Source: [Phialemoniopsis] sp. UDSM-2020 (taxonomy: Eukaryota; Ascomycota; Sordariomycetes; Thyridiales; Thyridiaceae). From it: DNA of 64,000 nucleotides. The stretch is taken from assembly GCA_018873225.1 (NCBI GenBank), contig JAEILZ010000005.1, positions 2,294,001 through 2,358,000 of the forward strand. Direction: 5' to 3'. The translations under genes were made by a program, and so were the position numbers. The notes under the pieces are model-generated. The model made no database searches. It saw nothing but the letters and a program-made list of their open reading frames with translations, and was not told the DNA's origin. This document shows, piece after piece, positions 11,802 through 22,451 of this stretch (position 1 is its first letter; each line of letters starts with the position of its first letter).

Positions 11802-14108
11802 ATACCATGTGCTTCTAGATGCGTCATTCTGGGTAGTGGGCCTTTAGACTGTAACACAACAATAGCATAATTCCATTTTGTCGTCTACCCTTTTGTTGAT
11901 TTCCTTTGAAAAGAAGTTGCAGTATTGTTGATGGAGTGAAAAGGGCCAGGCCAATGCTAGTAGACTAGGCGTTTTGAATGATTGCTCGGCAAGAAGCGGA
12001 CATGTCTAGTCACCCACGGCTTTTTTTTTAATGAGCCGAGGATATACAATGTTGTCAATGGCACAGAATTGAAATCCAACGACCATCTGCTCTCACGCGT
12101 AGAACTGAGAAAGTAGTCTTACACGCTTTTTTAACTTTCCCAGAGCAGAAATTAATTTGCGCATGACCAGACTTGACTAGGGAACCGCACGCGATTGAAC
12201 GTTTACTGCCTCATCAGCCATGTGTGAGCACTCATGGCCCCCGGACAATGCATTGGCCAACCAGAACGTGCATAAGCAAATTGTGAATGGTAAGAACCTA
12301 ATCTCCTGTATTCACCTGTGAATTCATTACGCGGGATTGGCGTTAGAAGCCTTAGACTATGTATCGATACACTGCAAGTGTGCAAGCCCAAGGGCCTCTC
12401 ACCCCAGACCGAGATGCAATCGGGTCAAGTGAGTTACGAGTGGATACTGAGTGACCGGCCCATCTACGGGCTTGACGGGGTCTTGAGGCATGCAAGCCTA
12501 CATAATATCATCAAGCCATTACGAGAAGCTCCAATTACCCAGGCTGCAATTCACCGGTCTGATCTTGGGGGCTGGGCGCCAAGCTGCCACAAACCAGGTC
12601 CGACTGCCGCATTCTGGCACAAAGCCACCGAAACGGGTGCCGTGACGCAGTTTCATGGCCTAGTGCTTCTCGCGGCCTCAACGGCCTTCGGGATACCGAT
12701 CGCCGGCGGGAAATTCTTGGAGGAACCAGGGGCAGGCCTCTGTCACATACCTAGTACTTTTGGGGCATATGTTTTTTTCAGTGTGCTCAGTGTGCTCCGT
12801 GGGCTAAAGTACGAAGAGATAGCAAGTACGGAGACCACGAGCTACAGATCCCCACCCACGCGCGCGTGCTCTCACTAATAGCCACGCTACTTTAGGTGAC
12901 ACTCACTCCCTACTCGCTCTCGCTGATTATCGGAGTGGCCAAAAGCGACATGATGGCTGGCGGGTGGAGTGGGAAATACTCGGCGTCCTCGGCGGGAAAG
13001 GCAGGTGGCCAATTCGGCCTCGGGAAAACAGAGGCAGTAGGGGCGACACCATCAATGAATTGACCCAACAAGCTGTGGACACATCACTTCAGTAGGTCTC
13101 GAGGAGCAGAAGATCAATTGTCAACTGGTGATTGTTGAGCGTGAGTGCAGCCGTGTGACATCCCACCCCTGCATGCAGGCAATTCAAGAAGAAAAAAGAA
13201 CGAAAGACGGGAAGCATGGAAGGACACCAATGCGGGAGCGGCTTGGAAGCATTCTAGAAAAGTGTGCCAAGCTTTTTGAGGCTGCCGAGCGGCTTGGGTT
13301 TGGGGAATCTCCCGCACGCACAGCAACAGATTTGAGCCACGCGGGCTTGGCAAGCTACCCGTAGACTTTGTGCTAACGACCACCCGGTAGATTGCAGACT
13401 ACAGCGGGAGATCGGGAGGCGAGTCCGCCCACACATCTCTTCCAAGTATGCCTCGTTCAATTCAAAAGCTCCAGGTCGACATGGCTAGGTATTGCAAGCC
13501 TGTCCGACGAACGGACAGAAGAGGTAATTCAGGGTGGGTGGATGGGGACCGCCGACAGCAGATCAACTCGCACACGACCCAGCCCAGAGACGGACTAAAG
13601 CACCGGGTCCAATCTGCACCTCGCAATTTGCGAGTCTGGAGTAAAGAATGGGGGTTGATCCGACAGGTGGATGGCTGGAGAATGGGTCTTCTCAACTTAT
13701 TGTACCACCACCCCAAACCGCGGTCCTCTGACGCAAACTATCCATCGTTTCGGCCCCATAGCCGCGAGTTCGCTGCCCGGAAATGCCTCATCACACACTG
13801 GCCGTCGCCGGCGATAGGGTGGGCGTGTTACCCACTCTCCAGACTGGCCTTTCTCAAGACGAGGAGCCGTTGCTCCTCGTAGACCGCCAGTTCCGTGATT
13901 ATTGATATCCGTGTTGTGTTGAGGGTTCTATATAACTGAACCCATCCCCCTTTCCTCCGCTCTGAGCTCGATTCTCTTTTCGTATCCCTCTATCTTGACA
14001 AAGATATAAGACATCACGCTACTGCCAGTCTTACTTGATACTGCCGTGAGCTCTCGCTTCTCCGCCTCTCAAATCATCTTCATCCGAATCCCCGGTTTAT
14101 CACCCAAA
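11802..14108. other. Intergenic, no gene recognised
   Basis: About 2.3 kb hold the IDH1 3' flank and the promoter of the small gene at 14109. A 186-codon ORF at 12318-12878 and others up to 144 codons at 13448-13882 have no recognisable family, no low-complexity excuse and no splice context, and are judged chance ORFs. The last 180 bp before 14109 are CT-rich, typical of a fungal 5' leader. Confidence 0.55.
13929..13935 (+). promoter_or_regulatory. TATATAA box of the small gene
   Basis: TATATAA lies about 175 bp upstream of the start codon at 14109 and is followed by a strongly CT-rich leader. This layout is typical of well-expressed fungal genes and supports the small ORF as a real gene. 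Confidence 0.45.
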
Positions 14109-14367
14109 ATGCCTTCCAGCGATATCAAGGAGGTCCTCGAGACTCGCCCTCTCAAGTTCCAGATCAAGACCACCGGCGGCAAGTGGGCATGTGTTGTTCA
14201 TGCCGACAGGCCCTCATAGTATGTTGACAAGAAGATATTCCAATGGCTTTATTCCATCATGATGGATACTGACAGTATCACTCAGTGAGCGTTTCCGCAC
14301 CTCGTCTTCGGCATCTGTCTCTACGACAAGCTCTGCCAGCACCACTGCTTCCGCCGAGAGCAAGTAG
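14109..14367 (+). CDS. Small conserved-looking protein, 63 residues, two exons
   Basis: The exons are 14109-14218 and 14286-14367. The 67-bp intron has GTATGT, a branch-like ACTGAC and a CAG acceptor, and splits a Tyr codon (TA|T). Without splicing the frame stops at once after the donor. The product begins MPSSDIKEVLETRPLKFQIK, has a compact middle (TTGGKWACVVHADRPSYERF) and ends in a Ser/Thr/Ala-rich tail. There is no signal peptide or membrane segment, so it is probably cytosolic or nuclear. A TATA box and CT-rich leader precede it. I do not recognise a named family or function. Confidence rests on the perfect intron, start context (AAAATGCC) and promoter layout. Confidence 0.7.
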
Positions 14368-16022
14368 GGGGCATACACGGAACGTGGGACGCACACACAC
14401 ACATACATACCAACGGGGCGCCTTGGTTGAGGCCGGCGCGGTGTGATGCAGGCGTAGTCGATTCTTCCCAGATTTAGCGCATGCAAGTCATTTCAGGATG
14501 CGAAACGGAGTACCGGCGAGAATTGGTCACCACGGGATGACGAGCGAACTGGACCCAGAAAAAGGCTTATCCAGCACTAAGCTTTTGGGCGCGGAAAAAG
14601 TAAAACAGCAGATCCCCTCGAGAGAGATCTCGGAGCTCTCGGTGTTTTGCTGCCCCAGAAGCTTTTCCTCATCCAGCGTCGGGTATATCACGGAAACGTT
14701 CTCTTTGGATTTATTTTGATACCTTGGCCCACTGATAGGCCCGTACATAGACCCGAATAAACTGCATAACTTTATCATGGATTGTGCATACAAAATGATG
14801 AGATGACCGAATAACAAAATCGATGTTCTGGATGCTCAATTTTGAGAAAAAATCCAAGGATTTTCTTTGGCTCATGAAATACCAACAAGTGGATGACAGA
14901 TTGACTAAGTACTTAGTAGTAGACGGTTCTTAATCCAGATGTACTTCAAATCTTTACCTGATAGTCCAACTTTCATACTCGGAGGCATCAGAAAACTGAA
15001 GCGTAAAACATGGAAGCATTATTCAGTCTGTCCGTACTTTGGGTACTTTAATATGGATGGATCACCCCCGTAGAGTTTCCCGACACTCACTTGCGTACTT
15101 CACTTACACTAGCCGTTGTAAAGACTGCATGTTGGTCTACTTGATGGATAGACCCTTCCTGCATCTGGTTCCACAACATTTACTTAGGTGTTTGGACATT
15201 CAATACTTCCCTGCCTGGGTATTAGGTAGTTTTGTTATTGACTGAGGATCTGAATACAACCAGTACCTGACAGAGATAGCTCTCATCATTTCGAAGGTCT
15301 GCCTGCTCCCATTTTGCCCAGCCCCGAGCTGAACCATGGGGCAATTCAATCCTCGCGTCAGCTTGCGTGGCTCAGGCAGGCATTATCCTTTTGCGCTACG
15401 CCACCGATACTTTTCGCCCGCCTAGAGATCAGCGCTGGATCGAGGTACCGGCAGTGTCTCACTTGGACTTTGCCCAGAACCTGCACCAGTTGACTGTTGG
15501 GTGAGGGGTCAAGTCTCCCAGTGAGCCTTGCCCAGACAATAGCACATAAATCACTACAACCCACACCACAAAACCATTTCATTCCTTCCCCTCTTCATCT
15601 TCAAACCTTCAGACTCTCATGGGATCTTGAGACGGCTGGCATGACAACATGCCCGTTCCTATTGCCGCCAAAGGTACGTGTGCGATTTGTCGTTGATAGA
15701 ACCGCGACCCTCGTCCCTGATTACCCCGCGATAATACCCCGGCTCTGATCCTGGGCAAATCACTGCGTATCAAATCACACTGCCCAGACTCGCGGTGGCG
15801 AAAGGTTGCCGCCCCTCGTGGTCTACGCAATCCTATCACTGCCATCACGAGCGGGAGGCGCTCAATCTACCTACACCTGGTCCCTTTCTCCTCGTGATTT
15901 TCCTTTGCTTTTGCCTGCACATATAACACTTTTTTTCTTTTCCCATCGTCACCGACTTCAGTCCATGTGTCTTGCTTATCTTCCCCAACCATTTCATCGG
16001 ACTTCCGAGCCCCACCCAAAGA
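14368..16022. other. Intergenic, relatively AT-rich
   Basis: About 1.65 kb hold the 3' flank of the small gene and the promoter of the membrane-protein gene. A short CA run is at about 14392-14402 and a 14-bp perfect palindrome at 14904-14917. The final 150 bp are CT-rich leader. No gene was recognised. Confidence 0.55.
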
Positions 16023-17165
16023 ATGCCACCCGTTAACCAAGCTGCTGTCTCAGCTGGCGTGATTGCCATTTCTGTCGCAGTCGCAGCAGCGATCGCCGTC
16101 TATGAGTCTCCCGAACTTCGCCGCATGGCCGATGACCTCCGCCGACGCATAGCGATAGCACTACACTCCCTTGGAGACAACGTCTCACCCAACGAGCGTG
16201 GCGAGCCCGTCTTCAACCGACCTGAGGATGCCGAAGGATTTCTTCAATCGCGCCGATCTGGCGAGAATGGCGTCGACGCAGACGACGAGACAAGGCGCAG
16301 ACAGCGGGAGGAGCTGATGTACTGGAACAGACTGCACGAGGAAAAGAAAGAGAAAGAGCTGATGGAGCTCAAGGAAGCGGCAGAACACCTCCAACGCCAG
16401 AGTTCTCTGCATGGGTCTACCTTTGACGACTTCATGAGGCAGGATAGGGACGCTGAAAAGGGCACGTATGTGTTCAACTCTGGCGCAGACGTGCAAGCCG
16501 ACGAGGGCCTGGTGCGACGTCGGCCCCATGGCGTCCGTGGTCTCAACTCCTCGGTCTATGCCAACCCCTTTGCCGACGAGTACGGTATCGACGCCGACGA
16601 GGCCGATGCAGAGGAGGGTTCCAAGCTCATGACCCCTGATCGGCACGAGATCATGTCCGACATCTACAGTGCCACTGAGCCCGATGTGCACGCTCAGCCA
16701 CAGGCTGAACCCACCGCCATGGCCGAGGTTCTCTTTGATGCGACAGACGACGCTCGAACCGAGACCAGCAAGACCTTGGAGCGCGAACTCGGCCCGGACG
16801 AGTTCATGACCGCCGGCCAAGACGACCGCGCCAACGACGCCTACACATCAATCCAGGCGTGGGCGCAAAACAGTTCCAACCCGGGCTTCTACTCACCCCT
16901 CCCTGCAACTCCCTCCGCACCCCTCTCCGAGCCCGAGGTGATTAGTGAAGGAATGCTTACTCCCACCGACTCCGCATCCTCTGCCGGATCTGGTGAGGAT
17001 ATCGCGAACGAGATTGCCTCGGAGAGCGGCAATGAGGGCACACGCTACTACGATGTGCTGAGTGAAGACGAGGACGGTGTTTTGACACCGGCAAGCTGGA
17101 CTGAAATTGGTAGTGTTGTCAGCGAGAGTGATGCTGGTCTTGCTCGCACGCCCGCTCATGCCTAA
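16023..17165 (+). CDS. Acidic single-pass membrane protein, function unknown
   Basis: A single-exon ORF of 380 residues from the ATG at 16023; the open frame extends upstream to 15972, but only with a Met far from the conserved part. Residues about 6-26 form an Ala/Val/Ile-rich membrane segment (SAGVIAISVAVAAAIAVYES), followed by a basic helix (ELRRMADDLRRRIAIALHSL). A charged Glu/Lys helix lies at about 85-120 (ETRRRQREELMYW...). The remainder is acidic, Ser/Asp/Glu-rich and probably disordered, with GMLTPTDSASS and VLTPASW near the end. Topology suggests an anchor with a large soluble domain facing the cytosol. I do not recognise a characterised family; it looks like a conserved fungal hypothetical protein. 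The antisense ORF at 16185-16820 is a shadow. Confidence 0.7.
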   Translation: MPPVNQAAVSAGVIAISVAVAAAIAVYESPELRRMADDLRRRIAIALHSLGDNVSPNERGEPVFNRPEDAEGFLQSRRSGENGVDADDETRRRQREELMYWNRLHEEKKEKELMELKEAAEHLQRQSSLHGSTFDDFMRQDRDAEKGTYVFNSGADVQADEGLVRRRPHGVRGLNSSVYANPFADEYGIDADEADAEEGSKLMTPDRHEIMSDIYSATEPDVHAQPQAEPTAMAEVLFDATDDARTETSKTLERELGPDEFMTAGQDDRANDAYTSIQAWAQNSSNPGFYSPLPATPSAPLSEPEVISEGMLTPTDSASSAGSGEDIANEIASESGNEGTRYYDVLSEDEDGVLTPASWTEIGSVVSESDAGLARTPAHA

Positions 17166-17417
17166 TCTTGTTTTCGATACGAAGAGTTTTATACCTCGGC
17201 AGCACAGTGGTTTTACTGGAGTTTTGGCGGCGTTCACGGTAATGTGGGATTTACGGCTTGAGGTTTGGCCAGCTTTTTGACATGAAATTGGACTGGACTG
17301 GGCGAAATCTTGTTTGTTAAAGAGAATTCAAGAATCATTTGGAAACACAGGCTTGCTGGCTAGATTGTATGGTGACATCATTTGGTATCCTGGAATATAT
17401 ATGCACCAACGTGCGTA

Positions 17418-18254
17418 TTATGTCTGTGTTGCTTCATCAACAGCTTTACTCCCTTCGGCTCCATCCAAGTCCTTTACATAATCTTTCCAAAGTTGCTCAA
17501 CCGGCCGGCCTAGGAGCTCCGTCCAGAACGTCTTCTCTTCGTAGTGCTTACCCTTAAGCTTCTCGTTCAACTTGGGTATCGTGCCCGAGCCAAATCGCTC
17601 CTCGAGGTACTGTAGAAAGTATGCCGTGTTCTGGTACCCGGCGTCCCACTTGTCTCCGGCCTTCTTCTGCCAATGCGGTGGTGATAGCCCGCAATTCAGC
17701 CGTACCCAGTCCGCGATGCCCTCGATCAATCCGCCGGGGCAGGTTCCCAACGCGTTCCATTGGTAACAGTGCACCAGCTCGTGCGTCAGAACGCCCGTGA
17801 TCTCGTGGGCGGTGCGAGAGGGCGGCTTGACGCCGGCGATGTAGGCCAGGCTGACGTGGATCTCCTTGTGGTCGCCGTCGAGCTCGGAGCCGGTGGTGTA
17901 GGCGACGCCGCCCATGTCGCGCAGGATGACGGTCACGGAGCGCGTGGGCGGCGGGGCGTAGTTGGCGGCGTCGGGCCGGTACAGCAGGGTGTGGACGCGG
18001 GTCACGGCCGTGGAGAGGACGTGCGAGGCGTCGACGGAGCTGAGGAAGCGCGAGGCGCCCGGGTGGGAGAGGTCGCGGACCTCGAGGCGGAGCTTGGGCT
18101 GGGTGAAGGACGGGGGCTTTGCGACGGGCTCAGGAGTGGCCGGCGCTGATACAGGGACGACCTGCGCCGCTGGGCCGGCATCTCTATTTGAGGTTTGAGG
18201 CATGAACACTGCGACGGGTTGCGGGGCTGGCGTTGTTTGTGGTAGCCTGGCCAT
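17418..18254 (-). CDS. Basic secretory protein (BSP)-family putative metallopeptidase
   Basis: A 278-residue single-exon protein of the plant basic-secretory-protein family, which resembles zinc peptidases. The start at 18254 is chosen for its context (CATCATGGCC); the frame is open up to an ATG at 18320. The N-terminal 50 residues are Pro/Ala-rich and disordered with no signal peptide. The domain begins near KLRLEVRDLSHPGA. It has the zincin motif HELVHCYQWN at about residue 157 and downstream CPGGLIEGIADWVRLNCG, whose Glu/Asp may give the third metal ligand. The C-terminal part has a helix-rich WxTELLGRPVEQLWKDYV segment typical of the family. Substrates are unknown. It is convergent with the gene ending at 17165. 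Confidence 0.85.
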   Translation of the reverse strand: MARLPQTTPAPQPVAVFMPQTSNRDAGPAAQVVPVSAPATPEPVAKPPSFTQPKLRLEVRDLSHPGASRFLSSVDASHVLSTAVTRVHTLLYRPDAANYAPPPTRSVTVILRDMGGVAYTTGSELDGDHKEIHVSLAYIAGVKPPSRTAHEITGVLTHELVHCYQWNALGTCPGGLIEGIADWVRLNCGLSPPHWQKKAGDKWDAGYQNTAYFLQYLEERFGSGTIPKLNEKLKGKHYEEKTFWTELLGRPVEQLWKDYVKDLDGAEGSKAVDEATQT

Positions 18255-19018
18255 GATGTTGTCGTGTTTGGTGGATGCCTTGCCCCTGTTTGTTTGCAAG
18301 TAAGCATACGTGTATGTCAAAATACAGGTGGGTTACACGAAACTCATGGGCGAGATCGGATGAATCCGAGGGCTTTCACTCCAAGTTGATGCTTGATATT
18401 TTAAGGATACCTACAAGCGACTTATATAATAGCCTGAGCATGTGCGAAGCTGAAGCTTCACTGGGGAGTTTTGATTGAGGTTCTGTAATGTCTTTGAAGG
18501 TGAGGATCATCAGTCAATGGAGGGGCATGGTGAAGTCAGGTCGCAGCCCCGGGCGGGGTGACCGGGATGATCCCTGCAACCATGATCTGCAGGGGGGGCG
18601 TTTGGGGGTGATTGGGTGCCAGGTTGACTGGCAACAGGAACTGCCATCTCCACCTTTAGCATGTTGATAAATCGTCCCCAGCTGTGATAATTTGCTGAGA
18701 CAAGCAGCAACCACCATAATCCAACGCCACGATCAATGCGCGCTGCTATGCTTTGCAGAAGCTGACATCAAGTGTTCTTTGTCTTTTTACATTCAACAAA
18801 AGGCCCCATTGTAAGCAGACCATTCCATTGCCTTTGGTGACAAATAGAAGCTTGCCCGGAGATTGATGTCACCCCCCCGACTGATTGGGCGGCCCCTTTG
18901 CGTGTGGTGGTTTGTTGTTTTGGCTCTCGACTGACCTCATGCCAACCGCATCGTCTAGTACCTGACTCTGGGCTAGAGTCTCAACCACGCAACCGTCCAA
19001 CCCCTCAACCTTGAGGCA
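18255..19018. other. Divergent promoter region BSP gene / STU1
   Basis: About 760 bp between divergent start codons. It contains a G-rich stretch with runs of 7, 5 and 3 G at 18592-18616. No convincing ORF or element was found. Confidence 0.55.
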
Positions 19019-22000
19019 ATGGCGGAAAAACTCACCGAAACGCAGGTCGCTGACCTGCAGACTATTCTGCGAACCGATGCTTCGGTCGATGCCAAAGTCC
19101 AGCAGCTCAACGCCGTCAAGTCCGCCATCAAACAGCACAATGTCCCCGACACATGCGTCGCGCCGCTCTTCGACGCCCTGCGCACGGCGTCTATGGCCCA
19201 GCACGCGGTCCTCGTCAACGCCGGATTCACCGCGCTCAATCACTTGCTGACGCGCCTATCGCGACAGGAGCCTAAGTTCCTCACTAAGGAAGCTGCGCGC
19301 ACGCTGCCGCTGATAGTAGACAAAATGGGGGATCAGAAGGAGAAGTTCCGGTCCCTGGCACAACAATCGCTCAACACACTGTACCTGGCGGCGCCCATGG
19401 ATGTGGAGCGATCGGTGCGCAACACGGCCATGGTGGGTAAGAACCCCAGAGCGAAAGAGGTTGGCCTGCAATGGCTGCTAGAGGTACGTGATTTTCCCTT
19501 CTTTCCTTCTGCAAGACCAATTCGCGCGCAAGTCGTACTGACTCGAGGTGCATAGATGCACCAAGAGAACGGGCTGCAGTTTCGGACCTATGTGCCGGTG
19601 CTCATGGACCTGTTGGAGGATGCCGATGGGATGGTGCGCGACGCAGCGAAGACAACAGTCATCGAGCTGTTCAGAAACGCGCCGAATGCTGCCAAGTCCG
19701 ACCTGAAGAAGCAGCTGAAGAACTTCAAGGTCCGACCGGCGATTGAGCAAGCTATCGTCAAGGAGCTGGCCCCGACGGCTGCTGGAGTATCGTCTGCTGC
19801 CGCGGATCCCATCCCGCGGCCCGAATCCGCACGCTCGACGCGGCCACAGCTCGGTGCCAGCCTGTCGTCCATGTCCAGCGAGCGACCAATCACCCCCATG
19901 CCGGAGAGCCGACCCGATGCTGTCGATCCCTCGTATGTCAACACGCAGCGGGAGTTAGATGAGATCTTCAAGGACATGCACCTCTGGTTTGAAGGAAAAG
20001 AAACCGAACAGAACTGGCTGAAGCGCGAACAGAGCATGACAAAACTCAGAAGTCTCATTGCCGGCAATGCTGTGACAGACTTTCAGCAGCCTTTCCTCTC
20101 GGGGTGTCGGGCTCTGCTGGATGGAATTATCAAGTCGATAGTCTCGTTGCGGACGAGTCTTTCTAAGGAGGGCACCAGTCTTGTTCAGGAGCTTGCGACC
20201 ACTTATGGTCCGGGCATTGATCCCATGGTCGAGCTGCTCATGCAAACCTTCATCAAGTTGTCCGCCGCGACCAAGAAGATCAGCTCACAGCACGCAAATG
20301 TTACCATTGACATTATCATTAGCAAGGTCACATACAACGCCCGCCTCATGCAGCATATCTGGGGCGCGTGCCAGGACAAAAACGTTCAACCAAGGACATA
20401 CGCTAGCGGTTGGCTGAAGACCATACTCAAGAAGGAAGCCCACCACAAGAGTCACGTTGAACACAATGGCGGTCTCGACCTCATCGAGAAGTGCATCAAG
20501 AAGGGTCTGAACGATCCCAACCCTGGTGTCCGGGAACGAATGCGATCTACATACTGGCTATTTGCTGGAATATGGCCTGCAAGGGCTGAAGCGTAAGTGT
20601 TCTGCGACCTCTCCTTACCAGAGCGCTTGCTTCCCTTCGGACATGGCTAACTTGAGTAGTATCATGGACGCCCTTGACGCAACGGCACAGAAGCTGCTGC
20701 AAAAGGATCCGAACAACCCCAACTCCCCTAAGAAGGCCGAGGGCACAGTTCGCCCCGGCTTGGGGCTGTCCAAGAGCACCATGGGAGGATCAAAGCCATC
20801 GCTCAGAGAAACGATGTTGGCACAGAAAAAGGCGCTGGCGAGCAAAAACATGCCTGCCCGGCCTGGATCCGCCATGTCGCACTTTTCTCCGGTTCGGACG
20901 GCCTCAAATACCTCCAACGCCTCTTCTTCTGCCGCTCCAGCTCAGCCCCCCCGAAAGCGAGGTGAGGGTACTGTCGCAGTTGGTGGACATGGCCTGTCTG
21001 TGGCACCGATGCGCCCAACAAGGAAGCGACCAGAGATGGCAGCGAGGCCAGCCACCGCGGGCCCGTACTCGGTACGCACGCACGATGGACCGTCAGCAGA
21101 ACAGAACAGCCCGCCGGAGGTCCGGTCAAAGGCGGTAACACCTCGCGTCGCGATGGCAGGGTCGCCGAAGCGAACCGCCCAGAGGCCGCGACCTGGCCAT
21201 GCTGCTACCGCCAGCGAATCGAGCCTTCCAAGCCCGTCCAAGGCAGCTCACGTTGCCAAGACCACAGTCTCGCCTACTGTAGCGCCGTCTCCACGTACCA
21301 GCCCTGCCAGATCATCCAAGCCTGCTCCACGTGCGGCAGACATGAGTAGTCCTTCCAAGGCAAATGAGGACTTTACTCTTGTGGTCCCAAGCATTGCGGA
21401 CCTCAAGAGCTCACTACCCAAGGATGCATCGCCACCCCCGGCGCCAATTGCTGAGCTCGATGAGGCCGTAACTCCGCAGCCCACTAGACCCATCCTTGAG
21501 CCGGAAGAGGCCACCACGCCTCAGGAGACACCCTCAAAGACATTGAAGGTGTATGAGGATCCGTTCACTGATGGCGACCAATCGACTCCTCGACCTGCCA
21601 TCACTGGTAATGTCCTCGAGGACAAGCCCGTAAACGAGGATGCCGCAAACCTAGTGCGAAGTGCTGATCTTGCTGTTGACACTAATGGCAATGATACACT
21701 ATCACCCGAGAAGGCCAAGCAAAACTCGCGCCTGCTCGACAGCGGCATTGCCAAGGTCAAGAGTCAATCGCTCGATGTCCATGGCTTCCGCAAGCTGCAA
21801 GGCATCCTCCGGGACAACAAAGCTCCCATCACTGATGACAAATTTGAGGCACTTCTGGTGGGCTTGTTTGAATACTTGGAAGCTCCCCTGGAAGAGCTCG
21901 CTCCCGAGAAGATTCAAGACGTCAAGGCCCAGATCCTGGCTACGGTACGGCTAATGCTAAAGAAGACTCGGGAGAACTTCCAGCCGCACGTGTCTCGTGG

Positions 22001-22451
22001 CCTCGAGGCGCTCCTAGAGGCGCGTGCGAGCTACGATTCGCGCACCCACATTGTCTCGGGCCTCGAGCTTCTGGCAGACGACCTCGTCACGCTGGGAGAC
22101 TCTTCAGAGATCGCCCACGTCCTTTGCGGACGGATGCAAAAGACAGAGATGGATGCTCGAGGCTGTAGAAGTCTTAGCATGGGCCTGCACGTGCTCAAGG
22201 AGATGATCGAGTCAAAACCCTCTTTTCAGCCGAGCGAGTCCGAGTTGAGTCTGCTGGGTGGCGTCACTGGCAGGTGTCTCGAGAGTCAGGAGTCTGGCGT
22301 GAGGATGGATGCCGTCCAGCTCTGCGTCTCGCTGCATGCGAGAATCGGAGACGCCCAGTTCTGGGAGCTCATCCGGGGTGTCAAGGATGACCCCAAGAGC
22401 CTTATCACTTACTACATTGTCAAGAGGCAGCGCGAGACAGGGAAGGCGTAA
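19019..22451 (+). CDS. STU1: Stu1 / CLASP microtubule-associated protein
   Basis: CLASP-family proteins bind microtubule plus ends and the spindle and rescue or stabilise microtubules. The exons are 19019-19483, 19556-20592 and 20660-22451; introns of 72 and 67 bp give 1097 residues. The N-terminus is a TOG-type array of HEAT helices (ETQVADLQTILRTDASVDAK; later YVPVLMDLLEDADGMVRDAA). A second, CLASP-type TOG domain follows (residues about 280-540: YGPGIDPMVELLMQTFIKLS, ATKKISSQHANVTIDIIISK). The middle is Ser/Pro/Arg-rich and disordered, as expected for microtubule-lattice binding. The C-terminus is again helical (FRKLQGILRDNKAPITDDKF). Both joins are frame-exact. Family assignment by layout and TOG sequence is firm. 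Confidence 0.9.

Noticed and set aside
12318..12878. 186-codon ORF downstream of IDH1
   Set aside because: No recognisable family or motif, no splice structure, ordinary intergenic composition. Could be an orphan gene, but nothing in the sequence supports it.
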